This document shows positions 32,185 to 39,595 of a stretch of DNA of 51,307 bases, in pieces. Position 1 is the stretch's first letter. Every line of letters starts with the position of its first letter. Origin of the DNA: a virus. Made by a program: the position numbers and the translations under genes. The notes under the pieces are model-generated. The model did no database searches. It was not told the DNA's origin and saw only the letters and a program-made list of their open reading frames with translations. The stretch covers positions 1 through 51,307 of the IMG/VR virus record IMGVR_UViG_3300027987_000471. One strand, given 5' to 3'.

Positions 32185-34596
32185 ATGGATGTCTATCTTT
32201 TCGACAATATAAACTCGCCGCCCGCCGAAAAAGTAAGCGGAAATCCATCTGAAATACTTGATATTTTTGGGGACGAAGAGAAGTGCCCATCTGTTCTATG
32301 CAAAACAGAAGCGGACAAGCTCCGCGGTGCCGGTTTTGTTATAGCCAAGTACAAAGAGGGAAGTAGGACTAGAAAAATATCAGATTTAGCGCTGGATTCT
32401 TCTGTTCAAATACTGGTCTTGGATATAGATAATATCAACTTCGATCAGTTAGCAGAAGCTTGGCCGATTCTGTCGTCTTACGATTCTGTAGTCTATTCCA
32501 CATGGAAGCACACTCCAGACAATCCTAGAATTCGTTATATGGTGGCCTTGGATAAACCTGTACCTAACACCAACAAGAAACATTTTGAGGCAGTCTATCA
32601 AGCCGTGTCTCGGGCGCTAAAACTGCCCTACGATAAGCAAGCCAGCGATAGAGTGCGCTTCTTCCTCGGGCCTCAGCATCGAATAGAAGGAACACAAGAA
32701 CGGTATAGATTCAAAGGTCCACCTTTTCCGATATCGAAGATAGACGTAGCCGCAAGCGCCGCGGCTACTGAGAGAGACGAAACAGAGGCAGATGATGAAT
32801 TCCAAGTTACTGGAGACCGCCCAAAAAAGCAAGAACTAAAAAATCTGGCAAAAAAACTTCGGGATTCTCCTGTGCCGGCCTACAAAAAAATAGCAACTGC
32901 CGTCGAAGCTATATTGAGGGGCGAAAGCTACGCTCCGAAGGGTAGCCGGCACGCTACTACCCTAAAAGTAACTATGGAGTTGGTCAAAAAGTGGCCGCAA
33001 TTGGACGCTGAATGGTTTGCCGCGGAATACCTAGAGGCGGAATGTTGGCCCGAAATGTGGGCCGGCGAAGAAGCCGCTGCGATGCCTGATTGGTTGGGCT
33101 GCGTAAACGGCGCTCGAGAGAGAATAGCCGAATCTGAGGCCATGGCGGCTACTTTATCCAAGATGTTGGATCGATCCACTAAGGATGTCCCATTTTCCGC
33201 TTTAGGGGACAGAATAGGTAAGCTTATTCTAGCTCACGGCAACAGCTTCTATGTCTGGGATTTAGAGAAAAAAACATACACTGGGCCTTGGCCTGGAATA
33301 ACGCTACCAGTAGTTGTCCGAAATCAGCTAGGAAAAATAGAAGGTCTCAAGGAATTCAAAGAGACTAAAAGAGGTCGAACGATGAAGTCGCCTACCGAGC
33401 TGTGTCACGAATACGGAACCACGATCAAAGAAGTAATATTCTACCCAAATGATCCGCCTACAGTTCAAGACGAAGATACTCTATATCTGAAAGCTTATGA
33501 TTGGATTGCTTGGGAGCCTAAATTCCATCAGATAGCTGAGGAGCTTCTGATAGCCGTGGCGGGCCTTAGAGCCGAAGATCTTTTCGCCTATCTGTCTCAA
33601 TTTAGAAATCTGAATCAGCCGCTGCCGGCGCTAACTCTAGTCGGTGGGCCTGGTGTTTGGAAATCCCGAATCATGGAAATACTAGGCCGTTTCTGGACAG
33701 ACAAGGAGGTCAGTCACACAAATCGCGCCGAACATGCTCTTGCGAAACACAACACATGCCTCCTGAAAAACCCTACAATATGGTCTGATGAGCAACTAGT
33801 AAAGACTCCGATGGGTAAAGACCAACCAGAACTTTACAGGCATAGCATAACATCTCGAGTGCAGTTTATAGAACCGAAGGGGCTACCGATTGTCGCTTTG
33901 AAAACCGCGGCTCGGCATCTTGTTTCGGTAAACAGAGATAGTCACGTCTTCAGCTCTGAAGTCGATGCCGACTCTATTGTGGCGACAATGGAGCGCTTTT
34001 TATTGATTCACGTGAACGAGCCCGCAGTGGCAGCTTTTGAGGCGAAATGGGCAGGAACGGACGAACTTAATGTATTACGTGAGGGATCGTCTCTTTTAGA
34101 ATACATCAGATTTATTGAGGAAAACACCAACTTCAAGAGCGAAGGGCGTCTATTTGTTGCTCCTAGAGTAGATATGTCGGTATTGATGCGCAGCCGTTTC
34201 CGAAACGATATGTTGAATTATTTATGGCAGATCGCCCTAGACGCTATCGATTTCGAAACGCGCACATCGGTTCCTGGCCACATAGATAGGCTGCCTCTTG
34301 TAGTGGACCACTTAGGAAAGCTGCGCATATCTCCCGGGCGCTTACACAAGCTTTGGGCTACCTCTAAGGTTGTCGCCGGCTCGGGTCTGAAAAGGCCTAC
34401 CACGCAGCACATAGGACACCTGCTGACGCAAGCAGGATTCAAAAAGCACCGAAACGAACGCGCGACCAAGGCACCTACCGGTGGCTGGGAAGTAAATCTA
34501 AACACTTTCAAAGACTTTATGGAAGTTTCTGAAGTGATGAGCTGGGATGATTTTGTCTCTGCATGTTTAAAGGTATTCGGAAAGGAGCCAAAATGA
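32185..34596 (+). CDS. Primase-helicase (PrimPol-like plus SF3-type ATPase)
   Basis: An 803-residue replication protein. The N terminus (about 65-190) is a PrimPol-type primase region: VLDIDNINFDQL, YSTWKHTPDNPRIRYMVALD and DKQASDRVRFFLGP. The C-terminal ATPase has Walker A GGPGVWKSR at 487-495 and Walker B IWSDEQL with Asp535/Glu536, then a sensor region (ARHLVSVN). The Walker A has Trp492 where Gly is normal. It has a GGAGGT ribosome site and is the last large gene before the AATAGGCC repeat region, the candidate origin. Confidence 0.82.
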   Translation: MDVYLFDNINSPPAEKVSGNPSEILDIFGDEEKCPSVLCKTEADKLRGAGFVIAKYKEGSRTRKISDLALDSSVQILVLDIDNINFDQLAEAWPILSSYDSVVYSTWKHTPDNPRIRYMVALDKPVPNTNKKHFEAVYQAVSRALKLPYDKQASDRVRFFLGPQHRIEGTQERYRFKGPPFPISKIDVAASAAATERDETEADDEFQVTGDRPKKQELKNLAKKLRDSPVPAYKKIATAVEAILRGESYAPKGSRHATTLKVTMELVKKWPQLDAEWFAAEYLEAECWPEMWAGEEAAAMPDWLGCVNGARERIAESEAMAATLSKMLDRSTKDVPFSALGDRIGKLILAHGNSFYVWDLEKKTYTGPWPGITLPVVVRNQLGKIEGLKEFKETKRGRTMKSPTELCHEYGTTIKEVIFYPNDPPTVQDEDTLYLKAYDWIAWEPKFHQIAEELLIAVAGLRAEDLFAYLSQFRNLNQPLPALTLVGGPGVWKSRIMEILGRFWTDKEVSHTNRAEHALAKHNTCLLKNPTIWSDEQLVKTPMGKDQPELYRHSITSRVQFIEPKGLPIVALKTAARHLVSVNRDSHVFSSEVDADSIVATMERFLLIHVNEPAVAAFEAKWAGTDELNVLREGSSLLEYIRFIEENTNFKSEGRLFVAPRVDMSVLMRSRFRNDMLNYLWQIALDAIDFETRTSVPGHIDRLPLVVDHLGKLRISPGRLHKLWATSKVVAGSGLKRPTTQHIGHLLTQAGFKKHRNERATKAPTGGWEVNLNTFKDFMEVSEVMSWDDFVSACLKVFGKEPK

Positions 34597-34919
34597 GCAA
34601 TTTAGATTTTTATCACGCCTACCTAGAAGGCCAAAAAGCTGCCTCTTTCTTGGCAGAACGCGCATCACAAGCAGGGCTGTTGTTGAGAGAGCTAGAGAGT
34701 TGTCTGCCAAACAACATAAATTTAAACAGAATTAATTCGACTACTTGGAGCATAAGGTTACGCTCTAAAGAAGGAAAACTTTTAGGCTTCGCGACCGCCA
34801 GAATATACGATAAAACTTATACGCTTCAGTATCTAGAAGACATAAAGACAGGATCAAGCGTTGGTGATTTCAGAGATCTTTTACTAGAAATGCTAGAAAA
34901 CCCAAAAATGCACTACTAG
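34593..34919 (+). CDS. Hypothetical protein after primase
   Basis: A 108-residue protein starting at ATG 34593, overlapping the primase stop, with AAAGGAG upstream. N-terminal helix (QKAASFLAERASQAGLLLREL) and C-terminal beta-alpha region. No recognised family. It probably belongs with the primase functionally because of coupling. Confidence 0.62.
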   Translation: MSNLDFYHAYLEGQKAASFLAERASQAGLLLRELESCLPNNINLNRINSTTWSIRLRSKEGKLLGFATARIYDKTYTLQYLEDIKTGSSVGDFRDLLLEMLENPKMHY

Positions 34920-34932
34920 GAGCCGAAGTAAC

Positions 34933-35103
34933 ATGGACGAATATAAATGCGAAAACTGCAAAGAGCAGATGCTTTTGCTGGATGAAGAAGACTGGATATT
35001 ATGGTGCCCAAACTGCGGCGCTTTAGCAGGCATTATAGGCCAAGTTTTCGTGACAAAAATACCTGAAAAATCTAAACCAGATTTAGACAAAAATAAAAAA
35101 TAA
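34933..35103 (+). CDS. 56-residue zinc-ribbon protein
   Basis: An ATG with GGAG upstream opens a 56-codon frame. It has CENC near residue 6 and CPNCGALAG near residue 25, a classic C-x2-C / C-x2-C ribbon, followed by a Lys-rich tail. It is the last gene before the 919-bp repeat region. A role in DNA or RNA binding is possible. Confidence 0.7.
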   Translation: MDEYKCENCKEQMLLLDEEDWILWCPNCGALAGIIGQVFVTKIPEKSKPDLDKNKK

Positions 35104-35135
35104 AATTTTACAACGACACTGCACTGCCTCTCTAG

Positions 35136-35177
35136 AAATCTGAAATCATTAACAAATAAATTGAGGGCCTATTCAAG
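35136..35177 (+). repeat. 42-bp inverted repeat, left arm
   Basis: Starts AAATCTGAAATCATTA and ends GGGCCTATTCAAG. It matches the reverse complement of 35457-35498 at 39 of 42 positions. Just inside, GTAATTATTAC occurs on both sides. Confidence 0.85.
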
Positions 35178-35456
35178 CTATTGTAATTATTACGTTAAAC
35201 ATATAATGTAATTGTTACAGTATTTATGCGCACACAAACGTTGCATATATGCTATTTTTTGTTATGATATACCACATATGCAATGTGTAAATTTTACGAA
35301 TTATTTTAATTTTATGCTCTATATTATTCGCCAAAAAATACAAAAAACACCTGCCTCATATGAATTTTGTAAATTTATTATTTTTTATGACTTATTTGTT
35401 TTTCTATATGTACTGTAATAATTACAATAATATACCAAATACAATAAAATCAAGCA

Positions 35457-35498
35457 CTTGAATAGGCCCGCAATTTATTTTCTAATGATTTCAGATTT
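35457..35498 (-). repeat. 42-bp inverted repeat, right arm
   Basis: Reverse complement of 35136-35177 with three mismatches. A third, partial same-strand copy (AATAGGCCCAATTTATTTTC) lies at 35563-35582. The arms enclose a 279-bp AT-rich segment with no supported gene. Confidence 0.85.
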
Positions 35499-35689
35499 TT
35501 ACAATTTTTATTTCGCCTATAAAAAATGTATCGGGCCTATTAATTAATATCTGGTTTAGATCAATAGGCCCAATTTATTTTCTATAGATATCAGCAAGTT
35601 AGCCTGCTATTTTGCAACATGCACTAAATGCCAAATATACAATTAGGCCTAGATAAAAACTAACGATTACAATGTGTTACATTCGATAC

Positions 35690-35710
35690 GGGCCTATTGG
35701 CCTATTGCTA
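35690..35710 (+). repeat. 21-bp perfect inverted repeat, left arm (two AATAGGCC motifs)
   Basis: GGGCCTATTGGCCTATTGCTA, an exact reverse complement of 35803-35823. It carries two tandem GGCCTATT boxes. Confidence 0.9.
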
Positions 35711-35802
35711 ATAATTCGTATGAGGAAAATTATAAAAATTTTATATAATAAAAAAAGATCACGCAAAATCGCATGTGTGTTTTTTTCCTGAAGGGGAGTA
35801 TA

Positions 35803-35823
35803 TAGCAATAGGCCAATAGGCCC
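35803..35823 (-). repeat. 21-bp perfect inverted repeat, right arm
   Basis: Exact reverse complement of 35690-35710. The 92-bp loop between the arms contains a long A/T tract (35727-35757) suited to strand opening, and a T8 run near 35780. Confidence 0.9.
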
Positions 35824-35882
35824 TAATCATATCTATGTAGCCGTTATTGTTAATTTAATTCAGGGCCGATAGGGTTTGGCTC

Positions 35883-35942
35883 AATAGGCCTCAATAGGCC
35901 AACACTACGGAATTATTATGTTTTCATTTACTTCAATAGGCC
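35883..35942. repeat. Three further AATAGGCC boxes
   Basis: AATAGGCC at 35883, 35893 and 35935, each preceded by TC. The first two are spaced 10 bp, one helical turn, which suits cooperative binding of a protein on one DNA face. Confidence 0.8.
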
Positions 35943-35987
35943 AACTACTTGAAATTATTATATTTGAGCTTTTTGGAGTGAAAGTTT

Positions 35988-36015
35988 TTGCATTTAAATC
36001 GAGTTGTGTTAAACT
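35988..36015 (+). promoter_or_regulatory. Candidate promoter for ASCH gene
   Basis: TTGCAT at 35988, 16-bp spacer, TAAACT at 36010. The predicted transcription start is about 36022, adjacent to the ATG at 36023. No Shine-Dalgarno is visible, so the message may be leaderless. Confidence 0.45.
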
Positions 36016-36022
36016 GGTCGGT

Positions 36023-36526
36023 ATGAAGGTCTTGTCAATCAGAAATCCTGAGGCCTATTTGGTCGCGTTCGGCCTGAAAGACGTCGAAAATCGGACATGG
36101 TCTACAGATTATCGAGGAACCGTCCAAATCCACTGTAGCGGTCAACAGTCGTTTGTGTGGCCAGATTCGGACTGGTTGCCGGACGAGGTAAAGAGGATCG
36201 TTCAGGCGGCGATAGATGACGGTACACCGTACGGAGAGCTGCATCGGTACGCTAGAGGCTACGAGGATATGTGTCGGCACGCAGAAGCGGTTCTAGGCGT
36301 CTCAGAAGAGCCAGGAGCTGGTTTTGTAGATGTGCTGAAAAGAGCGTCCATTTTGCCTTTTGTAAATAAAGCAGTCGTAGGACAGTTCGATCTGGTTGAT
36401 ATTGTTAGAGATTCTATGTCTCCGTGGGCACAGGAAGGCTGCTATCATTGGCTAGTAGAAAATCCAGTAGCTTATGATGAGCCTGAGATAGGAGTAAAAG
36501 GCAAACTGCGGTTGTGGAACCGTTAA
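36023..36526 (+). CDS. ASCH-domain protein
   Basis: A 167-residue protein. I chose ATG 36023 because the ASCH signature begins right there (MKVLSIRNPEAYLVAFGLKD, then ENRTWSTDYRGTVQIHCSG). A longer in-frame start at 35918 would run through the repeat region. ASCH domains bind RNA or modified bases and some are nucleases or deaminases on modified cytidine. The last 21 residues (NPVAYDEPEIGVKGKLRLWN plus R) are shared with the next gene. An extra AATAGGCC box lies inside the gene at 36052. Confidence 0.8.
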   Translation: MKVLSIRNPEAYLVAFGLKDVENRTWSTDYRGTVQIHCSGQQSFVWPDSDWLPDEVKRIVQAAIDDGTPYGELHRYARGYEDMCRHAEAVLGVSEEPGAGFVDVLKRASILPFVNKAVVGQFDLVDIVRDSMSPWAQEGCYHWLVENPVAYDEPEIGVKGKLRLWNR

Positions 36527-36544
36527 GGAGCAGACACGAAAATG
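36461..36544 (+). repeat. 84-bp direct repeat, copy 1
   Basis: Covers the last 21 codons of the ASCH gene, the stop, the AAGGAG ribosome site and the next start. It matches 37082-37165 at 79 of 84 positions. All four coding differences are third-base synonymous. The fifth turns an upstream ATG into ACG. Confidence 0.95.
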
Positions 36545-37147
36545 ACCGGATTGGTTAATAGAATGATAACAGCTCCGTATCCAATAAAGCACGCAGTTCG
36601 TTTTGTTGAGCAGACTCATCGCAGGCTTAAACATGCCCACCACCGTATGTGGGCAATCAGTCTATGGGTAGATGGGCAACTTCGGGGAGTGGCGTTGGTA
36701 GGCGCACCAAAAGCTAGGAAATTGGGTGTAGAACAGAAGGACAGACCATATCCGCCCGCTTATGACCGGCTGGAAGTAGTGAGAGTTGCTGTAGAGGAAG
36801 GAGTTCCTAATGGGTGTTCGATGCTGTACGGGGCATGTGCCCGCGCATCTCGCGCCATGGGCGTGTTAGACTTGCTCACTTACACAGATGAGGATGAGCC
36901 AGGAACAAGTCTTCGAGCTGCTGGTTGGATAGAAGATGATGGGCTTTTTGGAGGAGGTCAGGCCGCGCGACCGGCACGTCCACGCAGGATACGTACAGAG
37001 CAAGAAGCACAAATGCGTAAGAGATGGTGGGCTCCGTGGTCTCAGTCTGTCAAACAAAAAGATTTAACTTCCAAAGGAGGCAATCCAGTAGCTTATGATG
37101 AGCCTGAGATAGGCGTGAAAGGTAAACTGCGGTTATGGAACCGTTAA
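36542..37147 (+). CDS. GNAT-like XF1762-family protein with ASCH-type tail
   Basis: A 201-residue protein. Residues 15-135 match the XF1762 group of small GNAT-related phage proteins: HHRMWAISLWVDGQLRGVAL, YDRLEVVRVAVEEGVPNGCS, MLYGACARASRAMGVLDLLT and EPGTSLRAAGW. A basic linker follows (PARPRRIRTEQEAQMRKRWW). The final 21 residues are the same as those of the ASCH protein. The in-frame ATG that would be six bases earlier by analogy with copy 2 of the repeat is ACG here. Confidence 0.75.
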   Translation: MTGLVNRMITAPYPIKHAVRFVEQTHRRLKHAHHRMWAISLWVDGQLRGVALVGAPKARKLGVEQKDRPYPPAYDRLEVVRVAVEEGVPNGCSMLYGACARASRAMGVLDLLTYTDEDEPGTSLRAAGWIEDDGLFGGGQAARPARPRRIRTEQEAQMRKRWWAPWSQSVKQKDLTSKGGNPVAYDEPEIGVKGKLRLWNR

Positions 37148-37165
37148 GGAGCAGACATGAAAATG
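37082..37165 (+). repeat. 84-bp direct repeat, copy 2
   Basis: Covers the 3' end of the GNAT-like gene, the ribosome site and the start of the lipoprotein gene. See copy 1 at 36461-36544. The two copies flank the GNAT-like gene exactly, as expected if the gene was inserted or duplicated by recombination. Confidence 0.95.
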
Positions 37166-37486
37166 GTTAGTGTACTTGTTTTGTTGATTTCGATTTTGGG
37201 TTGTGGCGGCGAGCCGTTGCAGTTGCCTAAAGTATCAATTCATACGTGCGATGAGGTAAAAGTGCATCTGCAGGAGATTGGCTGTATGGATTTTGAGCTG
37301 TGTGCTTCGTTGGTTGATGATGCAGTCGAGAAGTACATAACCTCTAGGCTGCCCGAGAATGTTCCGTTTGAGGCGTTTTGTGATATTGCGCTATCGTCCG
37401 GGTTGCTGCCGGTTGACTGTGTTATGCAGGCGGCGAAACCGGAAGAGGTTGTGGATTGTGGCAAATTGATGGCGCCCAAAAAATAA
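37157..37486 (+). CDS. Small predicted lipoprotein
   Basis: A 109-residue protein with signal peptide and lipobox ILGC (Cys16 then Gly-Gly-Glu). The mature part has six or more Cys (TCDEVK, IGCMDFELCAS, FCDIAL, DCVMQA, DCGKL), probably disulfide-bonded in the periplasm. AAGGAG is 5 bases before ATG 37157. A second ATG at 37163 also fits. Function unknown. Phage lipoproteins of this size often act in superinfection exclusion. Confidence 0.7.
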   Translation: MKMVSVLVLLISILGCGGEPLQLPKVSIHTCDEVKVHLQEIGCMDFELCASLVDDAVEKYITSRLPENVPFEAFCDIALSSGLLPVDCVMQAAKPEEVVDCGKLMAPKK

Positions 37487-37544
37487 TTTTGTGTTATTAT
37501 TAGTATGCTGAAGCGCTAAAACATCAGCAGAAAGGAGGCCCGTT

Positions 37545-37622
37545 ATGGATAGAAATCGCTCTCTTAGAGCCGGTCTTGCTGCTATTGGGCAAGGCAGTTC
37601 CGGCAGAGCAAGCAGGAAGTAG
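37545..37622 (+). CDS. 25-residue basic peptide
   Basis: The ATG at 37545 has a near-perfect ribosome site (AAAGGAGG) and opens a 25-codon frame, MDRNRSLRAGLAAIGQGSSG ending RASRK. It is basic and Gly/Ser-rich. It is followed 2 bases later by another micro-ORF of similar character. Confidence 0.5.
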   Translation: MDRNRSLRAGLAAIGQGSSGRASRK

Positions 37623-37624
37623 CA

Positions 37625-37711
37625 ATGAATTTATTCAGAAGACTTCGACAAGGCATTGCTCGGCTGTTTGGCCGCGGCAGAGGGCAAACAGCAAGATCTA
37701 CGCGAAAGTAG
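37625..37711 (+). CDS. 28-residue Arg-rich peptide
   Basis: Starts MNLFRRLRQGIARLFGRGRG and ends RSTRK, an amphipathic Arg-rich helix resembling membrane-active or nucleic-acid-binding peptides. Its stop abuts the ATG of the PAPS-reductase-like gene, so it may couple translation of that gene, which lacks its own strong site. Confidence 0.45.
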   Translation: MNLFRRLRQGIARLFGRGRGQTARSTRK

Positions 37712-38371
37712 ATGCAGATTCTCCCACCCAAACAAGCCGCAGTGCTTAAAGAAGAGCCTGCGGCTGTCCTTTTTTCCGCTGGAAAAGATAGTATCGCGGC
37801 AGCCGATATTCTTCATAGAGAGAATCTGCTGCCAAAAGATTTTATATTTTTATATTTTGTTCCGGGTTTGTCTTTTGTGGAGTCTATTCTAAGACATTAC
37901 GAGAAAAAATGGAAAGTAAATATAATACGCAGGCCTTCGGATGAAGCTCTGAGTTTATTTTCTGCTATGCGCAACGTTCGTAAAAAGCAATATACAGAGT
38001 CGGATGCTATGGCGCTTATTAGAGCTGAGTTTGATAATGTTTGGCTAATATCGGGAGCAAAAAAGAAAGACAGCTTAGCTCGGCGCGGCATGCTGTCAAA
38101 GCTGGTTGATGGAGTAGATTCTAAGCGTAAGACTATTTACCCGATAATTGAGTGGTCGGATAGACAAGTTAATGCTTATTGCAAAAAGAACAGACTTAAG
38201 CTTCCTATAACATACGATATGGGCCTTAAAAATTCTATGTGGGTCCCGAATACCGAAGGCTTGGTTTGGATAAAATCAAATTTTCCGAAAGATTATGATA
38301 GAATAGTTAGATTTTTTCCTAATCTGGAAAGTCTAGTTTTCAAGTATAAGAGACAGTATGCCCGCGAATAA
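37712..38371 (+). CDS. PAPS-reductase-like PP-loop ATPase
   Basis: A 219-residue N-type ATP pyrophosphatase. The PP-loop is VLFSAGKDSIAA at 19-30. Helix and strand order follow phosphoadenosine phosphosulfate reductases and DndC-type proteins, with NVWLISGAKKKDSLARRG and PIIEWSDRQVNAYCKKNRL. It lacks the cysteine cluster of true DndC. It overlaps the ParB-like gene by 14 bases. Such pairs are common in phages and are suspected to act in nucleic acid modification or its recognition. The substrate is unknown. Confidence 0.78.
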   Translation: MQILPPKQAAVLKEEPAAVLFSAGKDSIAAADILHRENLLPKDFIFLYFVPGLSFVESILRHYEKKWKVNIIRRPSDEALSLFSAMRNVRKKQYTESDAMALIRAEFDNVWLISGAKKKDSLARRGMLSKLVDGVDSKRKTIYPIIEWSDRQVNAYCKKNRLKLPITYDMGLKNSMWVPNTEGLVWIKSNFPKDYDRIVRFFPNLESLVFKYKRQYARE

Positions 38372-39134
38372 ATACGAATCGTTCGAGCTTATTGTTATTT
38401 CTAGGCGCAAAATAAATTTAGCCGAATATAACCCTAGGCTGATTTCTGAAGATGCTAAGAAGAGACTAAGGCACTTCATCAAATCGAAACAGTTTGGTCT
38501 TCTGTCGCCTCTTGTGTGGAACGAGGTTACAGGAAACCTTGTTGCCGGGCATCAACGGATACAGATTTTGGATTCTTTGCATGGGCATCTTGATTATGAG
38601 CTTACTGTATCTAAAGTTCATCTTTCGGAAGAGGACGAAATCAAAGCGAATGTTTTTCTGAATAATTCATCGGCGCAAGGGCAGTGGGATTATGATGTTT
38701 TGACTCAGCTCGCAGATTTAGGCGATTTTGATTTTGAAAAAGACTTTGGTTTTTCTTCAGATGATGTTGAGGCTATATTTGGGCCTCCTGAAGAGGAATT
38801 AGAGGCGCTTGCGGCGGAAGGGATGCGGCAGCTGGAGGAGGCGATACCGTTGCCGGCTATGGCTGATAGCGCTGAATCTGAAGAGAATCTGAGTGCTTTA
38901 TCGGAAGAAGATGCTGAGAAGTTCAGGCAGCTTAAAAAAGAAGCTCGGGAGAAAGCGAAACTTGACAATTTAAATGGAGATGGGTATAGATTGAGTAAGG
39001 CCGATGTGACAGTGACAATAGTATTTAAAGATTCGGAAACGAAAAGAGGTTTTATGCGTCTGTTGTCGCGTCCCGAAAATGATCGAAACATAACTGCCGA
39101 GCATCTAATTGAGTGCATTGAGAATGGATTTTAA
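38358..39134 (+). CDS. ParB-like nuclease-domain protein
   Basis: A 258-residue protein. Residues 14-110 are the ParB/Srx fold: INLAEYNPRLISEDAKKRLR, PLVWNEVTGNLVAGHQRIQI (GHQR at 64-67) and a KANVFLNNSSAQGQWDYDVL segment. This group has ATPase or nuclease activity rather than chromosome partitioning. The C-terminal half is acidic and helical with a second basic/acidic domain. Overlap with the PP-loop gene argues that the two proteins work together. Confidence 0.78.
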   Translation: MPANKYESFELIVISRRKINLAEYNPRLISEDAKKRLRHFIKSKQFGLLSPLVWNEVTGNLVAGHQRIQILDSLHGHLDYELTVSKVHLSEEDEIKANVFLNNSSAQGQWDYDVLTQLADLGDFDFEKDFGFSSDDVEAIFGPPEEELEALAAEGMRQLEEAIPLPAMADSAESEENLSALSEEDAEKFRQLKKEAREKAKLDNLNGDGYRLSKADVTVTIVFKDSETKRGFMRLLSRPENDRNITAEHLIECIENGF

Positions 39135-39135
39135 A

Positions 39136-39411
39136 ATGGCATGCAAATTTAAACACACTAAAGTGCAAGTTCCTGATAAAGATTATATTTGCCCTAAATG
39201 CAAGTCTACCGAATTTTTTATTATAGAATGCGAAAATTATGATTGTGAAAAACTGCATAATAACGATTTTATTCAGTGTGAGGATTGTGGTTATGAGATT
39301 TCGGGCTCTAGATTTGCTTCTATTTATATCAAGAAACAGCATTTAGTTAAATGTTCTCATTGCAAAGGTACAGGTTTTGTTGCAGAGATCAAAAATGAGA
39401 ATGGAAGATAA
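39136..39411 (+). CDS. Zinc-finger (DnaJ-like ribbon) protein
   Basis: A 91-residue protein starting at ATG 39136. Three CxxC pairs are seen: CPKCKS, CEDCG and CSHCKGTG, plus ECENYDC. The last matches a DnaJ-type CxxCxGxG unit. It probably binds two zinc ions. No specific role can be assigned. It overlaps the next gene. Confidence 0.65.
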   Translation: MACKFKHTKVQVPDKDYICPKCKSTEFFIIECENYDCEKLHNNDFIQCEDCGYEISGSRFASIYIKKQHLVKCSHCKGTGFVAEIKNENGR

Positions 39412-39595
39412 GAAAAGAGAGATGCTTGATCTTATGCGTTCTGTATCAGGAAGGCCGTGGCTTAGCCCTAAAGAGTTAGGTATGGCGATGGGGCGACCTT
39501 ATTATTCAGCATCGGCTTTTGCTTGTCCTATCTTGAAAGCGCTTGTTGCAGAAGGTAAAGTAGAGAGCAATAGAGGAGTGTATCGATTATGCTAG
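39395..39595 (+). CDS. Small winged-helix-like protein
   Basis: A 66-residue protein. MLDLMRSVSGRPWLSPKELG, AMGRPYYSASAFACPILKAL, then VAEGKVESNRGVYRLC has the helix-helix-wing layout of small winged HTH proteins. It could be a phage regulator. Starts at 39395 or 39401 are both possible. It overlaps the next gene by ATGCTAG. Confidence 0.58.
   Translation: MRMEDKKREMLDLMRSVSGRPWLSPKELGMAMGRPYYSASAFACPILKALVAEGKVESNRGVYRLC

Larger units (their letters stand above)
35104..36022. other. Candidate replication origin / AATAGGCC repeat region
   Basis: A 919-bp stretch without convincing genes, strongly AT-rich, between the primase-helicase block and the ASCH gene. It contains eleven to twelve exact AATAGGCC or GGCCTATT 8-mers, a 42-bp imperfect inverted repeat, and a 21-bp perfect inverted repeat around an AT-rich loop. 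Motif clusters plus an easily melted tract beside a primase gene are the usual design of a replication origin. A regulatory or partition role is also possible. Confidence 0.6.

Noticed and set aside
35070-35090. TCTAAACCAGATTTAGA, resembling the early dyad
   Set aside because: It lies in the coding end of the 34933 gene with no TTGACA at the right distance.
35212-35418. A 68-codon open frame inside the 42-bp inverted repeat
   Set aside because: It lacks a ribosome site, is made of AT-driven codons (Phe, Ile, Tyr rich), and lies inside the repeat structure. More likely chance.
35918-36022. N-terminal extension of the ASCH gene to an ATG at 35918
   Set aside because: The extension runs through an AATAGGCC box and encodes hydrophobic filler. 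The conserved ASCH core starts at 36023.
37505-37532. Small hairpin GCTGA/TCAGC before the micro-ORFs
   Set aside because: Only 5 bp of stem with a 12-base loop and no T tract. Too weak to list as a terminator.
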